Position numbers and translations under genes: made by a program
Assembly: GCA_024399955.1 (NCBI GenBank)
Contig: JAKSNH010000005.1
Location: 1 to 64,000, forward strand
Source of the DNA: Paludibacteraceae bacterium
GTDB lineage: Bacteria; Bacteroidota; Bacteroidia; Bacteroidales; Paludibacteraceae
DNA length: 64,000 nt
Direction: 5' to 3'
The notes under the pieces: generated by a model
Told to the model about the DNA's origin: nothing
What the model saw: only the letters and a program-made list of their open reading frames with translations
Database searches by the model: none
Shown: one piece after another, positions 18,719 through 26,921 of the stretch
How the letters are laid out: each line of letters begins with the position of its first letter
Numbering within the stretch: the stretch's first letter is position 1

Positions 18719-19570
18719 TTACTCTGTTTCAGAAAAAGGAAGTTCGTCAGTAGGTTGAATATAATCAATCGCTTTCTTGCTGCTAATAACAGAATGACCA
18801 AGTCTCTTCTCTAATTCTTGGCGGGCGGTTTTGGCAACACTCGCGCCTTCAACTGCGACTTGAGCATTCGCCATAATACCTTTTGGATTCTGTTCCTTAC
18901 TAATATCGGTAGCAGCTTGCTCGGCTAGAGCATTAAGCAGTAGCTCTGTATTGGTCATATTATCACGAAGATTCTGAGTCGTTAAGCCTTTATGATGCTT
19001 ATACTCCTTGGTAGAGAGACCACTCCATACCTTACTCATTAAATCCGTCAAAAAGGCATATTGGGTCTCGTTTTGCACACCTCCTCTTTGCCACTCATCC
19101 GTCAGCCCTTTACGTACCTCAATGGTCTTAATACGCTGGTTAATCCAACTCTCTGAATACCCTAATCGACGATAATCGGCTACCATTTGTTGCAGGCTTC
19201 GCTCCGGATCTTGCATTTGATTGAGCCGCTCGGCACCTACAGTTGCTAACCATTGTTTGATTGGTTCTGCTTTCTTACTTGGTACGGACTGAATCAAACG
19301 TAAAATCTGCTCCGTGTCAGCAACATCCGTGAGATAACGTTTGCCATCTGTATGAGAGGTCATTTTCAGTTGACTACAACTTGTAGCCAACTCGTTTCCT
19401 TCTTCTTTAAGACGCGTCTTTAACACACTCCAATATTTACGAGCGTTCTCACTTTCAGTTAGTACTTGGATAACATCCACAATAGAAAAGAAGTACTTTT
19501 CTTGTTCATCATCCCAAACAACACGTACCTTTTGTGTCTCAAATTGTTTAATTATTTCTTCTTGAGCCAT
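18719..19570 (-). CDS. Bro-N domain protein (phage antirepressor-like N-terminus)
   Basis: A 283-residue cytoplasmic protein. The N-terminal ~120 residues match Bro-N domains: KVRVVWDDEQEKYFFSIVDV, then a YWSVLKTRLKEEG stretch, then YLTDVADTEQILRLIQSVPS. These domains occur in phage antirepressors and in stand-alone bacterial genes. The C-terminal part is helical and typical of the Bacteroidota stand-alone form. I start it at the ATG at 19570 (MAQEEII) because the upstream codons overlap the -7 promoter element. No phage genes surround it, so it is an isolated accessory gene. Confidence 0.8.
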   Translation of the reverse strand: MAQEEIIKQFETQKVRVVWDDEQEKYFFSIVDVIQVLTESENARKYWSVLKTRLKEEGNELATSCSQLKMTSHTDGKRYLTDVADTEQILRLIQSVPSKKAEPIKQWLATVGAERLNQMQDPERSLQQMVADYRRLGYSESWINQRIKTIEVRKGLTDEWQRGGVQNETQYAFLTDLMSKVWSGLSTKEYKHHKGLTTQNLRDNMTNTELLLNALAEQAATDISKEQNPKGIMANAQVAVEGASVAKTARQELEKRLGHSVISSKKAIDYIQPTDELPFSETE

Positions 19571-19608
19571 ATCATATTTTTTTGATGTCCGTTTTGCGTT
19601 TGCAACTG

Positions 19609-19641
19609 CAAAGGTACAAAAAATAAATGATATACGCAAAT
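19609..19641 (-). promoter_or_regulatory. Promoter of the Bro-N gene
   Basis: On the minus strand ATTTGC (19636-19641) precedes TACCTTTG (19609-19616), about 40 bp before the start codon. The same arrangement, with very similar flanks, precedes the RelE antitoxin at 38511. Confidence 0.65.
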
Positions 19642-19679
19642 AAATTTGCTAATTTTCTTCATTTCATCCTCCCAATTTG

Positions 19680-19774
19680 GGCTGGTTTAGGCGGAGGTTA
19701 GGTGGGGCTTACCTTAGCAGCATGTGGTCCCGAAATGGTCCCCTACTTTAGACGCCCTGTGCTTACTTTTTGAG
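19680..19774 (-). repeat. Interspersed repeat copy A, just after a BspA-like gene
   Basis: Read on the minus strand this stretch shares TCAAAAAGTAAGCA, GACCATTTCGGGA(C/T)CAC and CCCCACCTAACC(T/C)CCGCC, in the same order, with 34968-35070 on the plus strand. The copies are imperfect and inverted relative to each other. Confidence 0.7.
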
Positions 19775-21361
19775 TTATTTCACTTTGGCGCCGGTGGCGG
19801 TGTGAAGGTGTCCGTTGTGGCGGATATATAACTGATTGCCAAAGATGAATTTGTTGCCTACATTTTTATCTATAGTCAAATCTTCCAGTCCTGTCGCACT
19901 AGTAGTAATGAATTTACCGCTATGCGTCTGAATAACTTGTTCAGATGCATCTTTTGCGGTGACAGTGTAGGAATATTCCGTACCAGGATCCAAACCAGTA
20001 ATCGTAAATCTATATCCATTAGCCGTCATTTCGGCTGCAGAGACTTTGCGTCCTTCTCCACGAATAGGAGCAGCAAAAGCGATGATAATTAATTGACCTT
20101 GACGGTTGAAAGTGAGTGTACAGAATAATTCACCATCCTTTGTGATTTCTATTGTGTAAGTATCTGCATTTTCATTTTGTGGCCAAATAATAGTAACAGA
20201 ATAATCGTCGGTTGTGATGATTGGCTCTATAATTGGAACATCTTCAGCTGCAATAGGTAGTATATTGGTAAATTCTTTCCACTCTGCGGCTTGTTTATAT
20301 GCGCTAATTGAATACATTGGTACATAAACAGGAATAGATTTACCTATACCCTCAAAACACTTTCCCCCACAAGTAGGAGGAGTGGTGGCATAACTTGTTA
20401 TTGAAGACATTCTGCAGAATTGGAAAGCATAATCTCCTATTGTTTTAACGGTGGGTGGAATGATAAATGATGTTAGTGATATACAAGAGGCAAAAGCACT
20501 TTCTCCAATAATCTGAACAGAATTAGGTATGGTTATGGAACTCAATTCATAACAATTCCAGAACGCTCCCTCATCAATCGTTGTAACAGATGATGGAATG
20601 TTTACCGTTGTCAAACCACAGTTTTTAAAAGCCCAGCCGGCAATTTGTTTAATACCGTCTGGAATAGTATAACTTCCCTTATACGAGGTAGGCAGATAAG
20701 CAAAACAGTTAGCATTGTAGATGGGCTCGGTTATTTTAGAGCATAGATAAAAAACACCAATACCAATTGAAGAAACAGAAGAAGGAAGAATCACAGATTC
20801 CAAACTCTTACAACTCCAGAACGCATGATCCCCAATCGTTGTCACCGAAGAGGGGATAGTCACAGATGTTAAGCTGGTGCAAAAACTAAAAGCCCATTCT
20901 CCAATAGTTTTGACAGAAGCAGGCATTGTAACTGAAGATAATTTAGTGCAGTCTGTGAATGCGGAAATACCAATTGTTGTAACTGCAGACGGAATGGTTA
21001 TAGCAACCAAGGAGGAGCAACCACTAAAAGCAAAGTCTTCAATTGCCTTGACAGACGAAGGAATTGTAACAGACGTTAAACCTTCACTCCCCTTAAATGC
21101 TGCTACTCCTATGGTTTTGACTTCGTCTTTAAAGATAATAGTGCCTACACCATCCACAAATTCATGTGACACAATAGGCGTATTAAAGGCATCGGTATGC
21201 ACCCCTACTCGATCATGTGATATCACCTCCGGCAATTTCTCCGTTGCCGTGTAAGTAATAGTGTTATTTGCTTGATTCGTGGCAGCAGTTGGTTGAACCA
21301 TCATAAAAGCCACACTTAAAAAGAGAAGTAATTTAACTTCGGATGATACAAAATTTTTCAT
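19775..21361 (-). CDS. BspA-like leucine-rich repeat surface protein with FN3-like domain and C-terminal tail
   Basis: A 528-residue secreted protein. The signal peptide is about 27 residues. Roughly ten BspA-type LRR_5 repeats of 23 residues follow (consensus 'LTSVTIPSSVTTIGDHAFWSC'-like), then a KSIPVYVPMYSISAYKQA spacer. An FN3-like domain (about 385-485) comes next, with the insertion pattern CTLTFNRQGQLIIIAFA. The last 35 residues form the tail QLYIRHNGHLHTATGAKVK, shared with three other proteins in the window. BspA-like proteins mediate adhesion to host proteins or other bacteria. It is the third gene of the operon led by 25182 and is followed by repeat copy A. Confidence 0.88.
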   Translation of the reverse strand: MKNFVSSEVKLLLFLSVAFMMVQPTAATNQANNTITYTATEKLPEVISHDRVGVHTDAFNTPIVSHEFVDGVGTIIFKDEVKTIGVAAFKGSEGLTSVTIPSSVKAIEDFAFSGCSSLVAITIPSAVTTIGISAFTDCTKLSSVTMPASVKTIGEWAFSFCTSLTSVTIPSSVTTIGDHAFWSCKSLESVILPSSVSSIGIGVFYLCSKITEPIYNANCFAYLPTSYKGSYTIPDGIKQIAGWAFKNCGLTTVNIPSSVTTIDEGAFWNCYELSSITIPNSVQIIGESAFASCISLTSFIIPPTVKTIGDYAFQFCRMSSITSYATTPPTCGGKCFEGIGKSIPVYVPMYSISAYKQAAEWKEFTNILPIAAEDVPIIEPIITTDDYSVTIIWPQNENADTYTIEITKDGELFCTLTFNRQGQLIIIAFAAPIRGEGRKVSAAEMTANGYRFTITGLDPGTEYSYTVTAKDASEQVIQTHSGKFITTSATGLEDLTIDKNVGNKFIFGNQLYIRHNGHLHTATGAKVK

Positions 21362-21420
21362 AATCCTAATAAATCTATGTTATACTTGTTTTTCTTTATC
21401 TTTTGTGTCCATTTAACTCG

Positions 21421-22017
21421 TTATTGTACTATTTGTCCGGTGATGGTATAGGTCTTCCCATCACGACGGATGAATAGCTGTCCACTCAGTAAAAGTCCAC
21501 CATTTGCACATTTCTCATCTTTTGTCTCACCAATGCCGGTGATTATTTGTGCTTCGGGATTGGAGGGAATAATAGGAGGCGTTGGGATAACTTCATAGTC
21601 TCCTTTTAATTCGCCCGAATATCCGGTGGTAGCAAAATCGCCGACAAAAACATGCAGCGGTGTGCCACTTGCGCTGAGGTACGACATAACATAGTTATAT
21701 CGTGTGGCGGCGGTCAGTCCAGTGATCATGAACGAAAGGGTGTTGGCATCCTCTGTCGCCTTATGTTCACGGCTGAGAGCATTAAATGAGATGCCTTGCA
21801 GTTGTCCATTGGCACCTAAGGTGATATGGGCGAATACTGCGCCATCGTGATAGATGTCTAATTGGTACGACTGCGCATCGGAATCAACATTCCAGGTGAT
21901 AGTGGCAGTTGTTTCTGCGGAATCAATCAAAATTCCCGTCTTCTCACTCGCGTAGGCGCAAGTTCCTTGAATTATCAAAACTGCCGTTACAAGCAGATGC
22001 AAAAGATATCGTTTCAT
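21421..22017 (-). CDS. Small secreted FN3-like protein with shared C-terminal tail
   Basis: A protein of about 198 residues that is almost only the shared module: signal peptide, an FN3-like domain (AQSYQLDIYHDGAVFAHITL, then GQLQGISFNA, then FMITGLTAATRYNYVMSY), and the tail QLFIRRDGKTYTITGQIVQ. I use the ATG at 22017 because it begins a regular signal peptide; an ATG 9 bp upstream exists. It has no N-terminal effector domain, so it may be a minimal surface or secretion-cassette protein. It lies 27 bp downstream of the large YD-like gene and 59 bp upstream of the BspA-like gene. Confidence 0.75.
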   Translation of the reverse strand: MKRYLLHLLVTAVLIIQGTCAYASEKTGILIDSAETTATITWNVDSDAQSYQLDIYHDGAVFAHITLGANGQLQGISFNALSREHKATEDANTLSFMITGLTAATRYNYVMSYLSASGTPLHVFVGDFATTGYSGELKGDYEVIPTPPIIPSNPEAQIITGIGETKDEKCANGGLLLSGQLFIRRDGKTYTITGQIVQ

Positions 22018-22044
22018 AACTATCATATTTTAGTGTTTGATTTA

Positions 22045-25000
22045 CTAGATTCGTTTTCCTTCTGCGTTATACATTTCTCCGTCACGGATGATTACCAAAT
22101 GTCCGCCACGTATCACCTTCGTGCATTGCACTTGGTCACTTGGTATTTCATCGATTCCTGTTGCAGTTCCTCCGCTTTCGCCTTTCGTTTTAAACGAACC
22201 ATTGGTGCTCTCTACGGTATTGCCGTCAGCGGTTATTCCTCGCACGGAATACCAGTAATTGGTGGCAGGTGTCAATCCTTCTAAAGCGTAATTCAATTGC
22301 TCTACTTCGGAATACCTTGCCGGTGCATGGCGTATGAAATTGACAGAAATAACGCAACCATGTTTGTCAAATACCACATAACAGATTTCTTCTGTTTGTG
22401 CAGCATCCGCATACACATGCAGTACATACGTTTCTGCGCCTTCAACGGCTCCCCATGTGAAGACAGCACTCGTCTCCCCAGTTGCGACATCCACAGGCAT
22501 GCGCGGAGCATCTACATCCTCGCGAAGCTGCGTATAATAATAGGTAGCCATGTAGGATTGATTAGGATTTTTTATGTAACTATAAACTATATCCTTCACG
22601 CGCTTGGAAGCCACCTGCTCTTGAACATATTCGCTGTACCCCAAATCTGCTATATTGGGCAAGCGGTAACTGTTGGGCGAAAGCACGGGATAGGTAGTTA
22701 CGTCCGCCGCATAAGAGTACACCTTAAGCGATTCGTCTTCTATTCCACCGCAGGTGTTCTTACGTTTCCAGCGGGAAGTAATATCTCCATCTTCATCACG
22801 CTCAGCACCAGTGAGCAAAAGACGGCGGTTCGTCACACCCGCACAGTCCCAGTTTCCGTCGTTCATTTTGTAGTGTTCCTCTGTGACCCAACCGAGGTTG
22901 TTGTCCTCGTAGAAATACACGTATTTGTCCGTTGGCACGGCGTGTGTACTATCCTTGCTGATACCAAAACTGATGCGCTCAATCACCCTGCCAGCTTCGT
23001 CATACACCCTCTGCGTGCGGTCATCATTCGTAGAGCCAGCTTTCCAACATTTATTTTGTGAACCAGGATATTCATTCCAAAGCAACAACGTGCGATAAGC
23101 CGTCAGGTCGTCATTCTCATAGTACAGATAGCGCTTACGAGTTATATCCTTGTTTCCTTCGTAGCCATTTAACCCTTGCTCGTAGAGACGTCCCTGTGCA
23201 TCATAAATTAACTTGTAGTCAACGGAATCCGTAACAATGGAGTCTCCTTCCCATCTAAACGTATAGGATTTCGCCAAATTGCCATTTTCGTCTTTCACCT
23301 CGTGCGTATAACTGTTTGTGCGTGACGGCGTAGCGATAATCTCCCAAGCACCTGTCTCTGCATTCCGGAAGTACTCAGCTCTCTCTGCCACCTTCGTGCA
23401 ACTACCAACCGGGAAATAACGATAAGCGGTATAAGAAAGCGTGTCTTTGGTATGCATTGCCGAGTCAAAATTGCATTCGTAATCTTTGGTTTTGCGGCCA
23501 AAAGCATCAAATTCAGGCAGATATATGTTTCCTGCAGCGTAGCGTAAATACCAGCCTACACGTGCTCCGCTTTTCGTGAAGAAATAGATATACGCACCAC
23601 TGTACTTATAATCGTCTCGTCGGTAGAAATCCCATTCGGGGATATACGTAAATGTATATATACTAGAGGGATTCCATTGCTCATTGCGCCGGTTGTATTC
23701 AACAGCAGTCAAAGGTTCACCATTAAACCCAAAAGACACATTCAGCCAGTATCCGCTTTTAGACTTCCAATTGCCGTTCTCGTCACGCTCTTCAACCAAT
23801 TCATAAGAATTATCAAAACCATAGTTATACTTGCGCGAAGTCGTACGTTTATTGCCCTGCAGAATTACCGTTTTTGTATAGTTTTCAATGTTCGTCTCCT
23901 CGCGCACATAGGTCCACTCCGTCTCTGTTGTATCATGAGACCTCTCAATTTTGTGAATTTGATTCCCTTGTTCGTCAAAATCGGTAATTGTCCATATACG
24001 ATTACGCGAATGAACGATAGAATCCCCCTGCTGTTTGACCGTGGAACTTAAAATCGAATCCACTTTTTGTTTGAGCGTGAAATCGTCATAATAAACGTAC
24101 CGACTGTAATAGGTATCTGACGTGTAGGGATTTTGGCTATAAATCAGATGGTCTTTGCCTTCCAGATCCACTAAGTATTTGATTACGCCGTTCTCCGTAC
24201 GAATAACCATCCCGTTCGGTAGATACTCGTAGTCTTTGGTCGGGTTGCCCGCAAAACTATGCATTCCGTCCTCATACCAAGCGAAACGTGTATCTGAATA
24301 GTGAACAATCCGACCGCCTTCGAACAACTCGATGTTTTCCCGCCAAGCGTTATCAAGGAATAGCATAGGTTCGCCATTCTCCTGATAAATCTTATACGTC
24401 GAATAGGTGCGGGTCTTTTCGCCTAACTCGTTATAACCCGTTCCGTCCACCCAGATTTGTTTCAATGTTCCGTTGCTATAAAAATTCCGGCGCGTGGACT
24501 CACTATACGTCAAGCGGTGGTTAATATAATCACGGTGCAGGTCTTTCGACAAACTCCAAACACCAGTCGTCACATTGCAGCTCCATTGTTTCTCATCTTC
24601 CGTGCTGTCCGTAGCCAACACCTGCTCACGCTTGATGCTCGTACACGCCCCAGTCGAATAATTATAATCAGTCGTCGTTTTGTCGTAATGGTGTATTGTA
24701 CGAACGATACCTCCGTCCGCGTCATATATTACACGCATCGAATCAAAAGCATATTCGTCCTTTTGATACAACGCAAACAGACTATTATCAATCTCCGCGC
24801 CCGTAGTATCAATGAGGTCCCCGGTCATGTAATAATGTAGTTCCGTCCGTTTGCCGTTCTCACCAAACGAGCGATATTCGTGCTTGTTACCGTAGAATCG
24901 AACTGATCGTGGCTTGCGGGTCGTGTAAAGGTCTTCATAGTCCAGCGTACTAAAGCCGCTGTCTGTAGGCAGACCGTCCAAACCATACGTGTATTTCACT

Positions 25001-25182
25001 CCCTCTCGCCTGCCTAAGCGGCCATATTCCTCGCGTTCGCCAGTCATTAGCGGATACGAATACACCACACTGTCCAAACGCCAAGCATACTTGTCGCCCA
25101 AGTTCTCTTGCGCGTACACACCTGTTCCTTTTAGTAGTAAAAATGCTACAAAAAGCATACAAAAAACATTTTTCTTTTTCAT
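22045..25182 (-). CDS. Large secreted YD/RHS-like protein with FN3-like domain and shared tail
   Basis: A protein of about 1045 residues with a signal peptide (MKKKNVFCMLFVAFLLLKGT, cleaved near VYAQ). The central ~850 residues are rich in Tyr-Asp and Tyr-Gly pairs in strings such as 'YTYDLDGL', 'DEQGN' and 'YDAQGRLYEQGLNG', reminiscent of RHS/YD wall repeats and MORN-like toxin shells but not a canonical match. An FN3-like domain follows (about 915-1010), then the tail HLVIIRDGEMYNAEGKRI. I take the ATG at 25182; upstream codons run into the promoter. It is the first gene of the three-gene surface operon and is divergent from the TPR-HTH regulator. Confidence 0.8.
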   Translation of the reverse strand: MKKKNVFCMLFVAFLLLKGTGVYAQENLGDKYAWRLDSVVYSYPLMTGEREEYGRLGRREGVKYTYGLDGLPTDSGFSTLDYEDLYTTRKPRSVRFYGNKHEYRSFGENGKRTELHYYMTGDLIDTTGAEIDNSLFALYQKDEYAFDSMRVIYDADGGIVRTIHHYDKTTTDYNYSTGACTSIKREQVLATDSTEDEKQWSCNVTTGVWSLSKDLHRDYINHRLTYSESTRRNFYSNGTLKQIWVDGTGYNELGEKTRTYSTYKIYQENGEPMLFLDNAWRENIELFEGGRIVHYSDTRFAWYEDGMHSFAGNPTKDYEYLPNGMVIRTENGVIKYLVDLEGKDHLIYSQNPYTSDTYYSRYVYYDDFTLKQKVDSILSSTVKQQGDSIVHSRNRIWTITDFDEQGNQIHKIERSHDTTETEWTYVREETNIENYTKTVILQGNKRTTSRKYNYGFDNSYELVEERDENGNWKSKSGYWLNVSFGFNGEPLTAVEYNRRNEQWNPSSIYTFTYIPEWDFYRRDDYKYSGAYIYFFTKSGARVGWYLRYAAGNIYLPEFDAFGRKTKDYECNFDSAMHTKDTLSYTAYRYFPVGSCTKVAERAEYFRNAETGAWEIIATPSRTNSYTHEVKDENGNLAKSYTFRWEGDSIVTDSVDYKLIYDAQGRLYEQGLNGYEGNKDITRKRYLYYENDDLTAYRTLLLWNEYPGSQNKCWKAGSTNDDRTQRVYDEAGRVIERISFGISKDSTHAVPTDKYVYFYEDNNLGWVTEEHYKMNDGNWDCAGVTNRRLLLTGAERDEDGDITSRWKRKNTCGGIEDESLKVYSYAADVTTYPVLSPNSYRLPNIADLGYSEYVQEQVASKRVKDIVYSYIKNPNQSYMATYYYTQLREDVDAPRMPVDVATGETSAVFTWGAVEGAETYVLHVYADAAQTEEICYVVFDKHGCVISVNFIRHAPARYSEVEQLNYALEGLTPATNYWYSVRGITADGNTVESTNGSFKTKGESGGTATGIDEIPSDQVQCTKVIRGGHLVIIRDGEMYNAEGKRI

Positions 25183-25219
25183 AATTTGCAGATTTAAAAA
25201 ATTTGTACTAATTTTGCAG

Positions 25220-25236
25220 TCGAAATCATGTTTCGA
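25220..25236. promoter_or_regulatory. Inverted repeat TCGAAA-N5-TTTCGA
   Basis: A perfect 6-bp inverted repeat lies just downstream of the -7 element of the surface operon promoter. It is well placed to be an operator or a 5' UTR hairpin. That the divergent regulator binds it is inference. Confidence 0.5.
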
Positions 25237-25245
25237 AATCTGGTG

Positions 25246-25278
25246 CAAAGGTACTGCTTTTTTTTGACATGTGCAAAT
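25246..25278 (-). promoter_or_regulatory. Promoter of the surface-protein operon
   Basis: On the minus strand ATTTGC (25273-25278) precedes TACCTTTG (25246-25253). The start codon is about 65 bp downstream. Confidence 0.65.
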
Positions 25279-25344
25279 TTAACAGTTGTACGAGCATAGT
25301 TTAAGAAACTTTATAACACAATATAAATCAATCATTTATAAAAT

Positions 25345-26805
25345 ATGATAAAAAATAAAGTTGTACGATACGTTGAATCGGGTGTTTTTTGCCTGATTTT
25401 TTGCTTGCAAGGTTGTCATTTTTCATCTCAAAATGACCAAAAAAGGCTTCAAGAAGCAGAAGAATTATACCATCAGGGAATATCTTCTAATAGTAGTAGT
25501 CAGTATGAAAATTCTACTATATATTTGAAGCAAGCAGAAGATATATTGACAAGCCTTCCTTATTCCGTGCGGAGAGATCAGTTATTAGGACTGACGTGGT
25601 TTGGTTTAGGCAACACTTCCGAAAGTGAAATGCTATATGACATTGCGCTGAATTACTACCGCAAAGCGATATCGATGCTTAATTCGGATAGCGATGCTGT
25701 ATATATGATTTGTGCCTATCGCGACATCGCGCGTACGATGGCACTAACAAATGCTCCGCAAGATAGTGTCTTATGGTATTTCGCACAGGCGAAACACCAT
25801 GCAAAAGCCATAAATAATGAGTTGTTAGAACTAGATATAGATGCTTATCGCTATCAACTATGTTATCCGGATAGTGTTCAACAACGGTTGGCTGTGTGTC
25901 GTCGCTTAGCTGAGGAATTCGGGGCGAATGCACGATACTCGGAGATAGTTGAGTTGTTATTGGCTCAACATGCTACGGACTCTGCGGCATATTATTTGGA
26001 ACGGCTTCATCCTAAAGATTCCTCTTACGTCTATTGGTTCGAACAAAGTTACGCCTATTTGCAAAGCAAAGTACTAAGACAGCAAGGTCAACCGAACAAG
26101 GCTTATGATGTATTATTGGGCTTATACGACCATAAGATAGAAGAACTGCAGCGCGATGCGGGCGCACGCACGTACGCGCTCGCTTTACATTATGATGTCG
26201 CGCGCGAACAACAGTTAGCACAAGAAGCACAACGCGAAAAGAGGTGGCAAGGAATGCTTTCCTCTATTTTGATACTTTTGCTTATATTGCTGGTAACGTT
26301 GTTATTGGTGCTCTGGCGATATGGACAGCACAAACGACGTGAACAGGCAACTGCCTTACAAACCTTGCAAGACAAATACGCGCAGCAACTTCAATTGGCA
26401 TTGGAACGACTAAAACAGAAAGTGAACTTGACGAGAGAAATGGAATTACAGCGCCTACGTGGTGACGAGCCCGAGTTTCCGAAATGGTTGCAGACCTATC
26501 GCACCGAGCAGCTAACGCTGAGCAAAGAGAGTATTGACGAATTGATTGCCTCTGTGGACGCTGCTTTGGACGGTGCCATCAGCCGCTTGTGCAAGGACTA
26601 TCCTGCACTCACGGAATCAGATATGCAGTTTGCCATCCTTACAATCATTGGAGCCTCCGATTCGGATATGGGTATTCTGCTCAATGTCCAAAAACAAACT
26701 ATCTACCACCGCCGTCAGATTGTCCGCAAGCACGTTGACGCCTCCATCGAAGACATCGATTCTTGGCTTCGCTCATATGTTCTCCAAGGTAATCTCGCCC
26801 GATAG
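25345..26805 (+). CDS. Membrane-bound TPR-HTH transcriptional regulator
   Basis: A 486-residue protein. The N-terminus has a lipobox-like LQGC (Cys24), suggesting a lipid anchor. Residues 35-290 are tetratricopeptide-like helices (for example 'EELYHQGISSNSSSQYENSTIYLKQA'). One membrane segment lies at about 307-328 (SILILLLILLVTLLLVLW) followed by a coiled coil. The C-terminal part (LTESDMQFAILTIIGASDSDMGILLNVQKQTIYHRRQIVRKH) is a LuxR-like helix-turn-helix. This layout is common in Bacteroidota transmembrane regulators. It is divergent from the surface-protein operon, whose promoter is about 90 bp away, and probably controls it. Confidence 0.8.
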   Translation: MIKNKVVRYVESGVFCLIFCLQGCHFSSQNDQKRLQEAEELYHQGISSNSSSQYENSTIYLKQAEDILTSLPYSVRRDQLLGLTWFGLGNTSESEMLYDIALNYYRKAISMLNSDSDAVYMICAYRDIARTMALTNAPQDSVLWYFAQAKHHAKAINNELLELDIDAYRYQLCYPDSVQQRLAVCRRLAEEFGANARYSEIVELLLAQHATDSAAYYLERLHPKDSSYVYWFEQSYAYLQSKVLRQQGQPNKAYDVLLGLYDHKIEELQRDAGARTYALALHYDVAREQQLAQEAQREKRWQGMLSSILILLLILLVTLLLVLWRYGQHKRREQATALQTLQDKYAQQLQLALERLKQKVNLTREMELQRLRGDEPEFPKWLQTYRTEQLTLSKESIDELIASVDAALDGAISRLCKDYPALTESDMQFAILTIIGASDSDMGILLNVQKQTIYHRRQIVRKHVDASIEDIDSWLRSYVLQGNLAR

Positions 26806-26861
26806 TCACTCCGCAACATTGGTCTATCTGCGCCTAAAAAAACACACTCAAAAATAAGCCC

Positions 26862-26902
26862 CACCGAAAGCCAACGAAAACCAAGGTTGTCGGTAGTTTT
26901 TT
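26862..26902 (+). terminator. Rho-independent terminator after the TPR-HTH regulator
   Basis: ACCGA and CCAAC pair with GGTTG and TCGGT around a short loop, followed by a T run at 26897-26902. It separates the regulator from the convergent lpxB gene. Confidence 0.8.
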
Positions 26903-26921
26903 GAAAATGCAATTGCACTTT

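Noticed and set aside
18719-19570. Prophage around the Bro-N gene
   Set aside because: No integrase, capsid, terminase or att-like repeats are near; the gene stands alone.
22297-23061. Long plus-strand ORF of 254 residues
   Set aside because: It lies fully antisense to the large secreted protein gene, has no promoter or family features, and is a shadow of that coding sequence.
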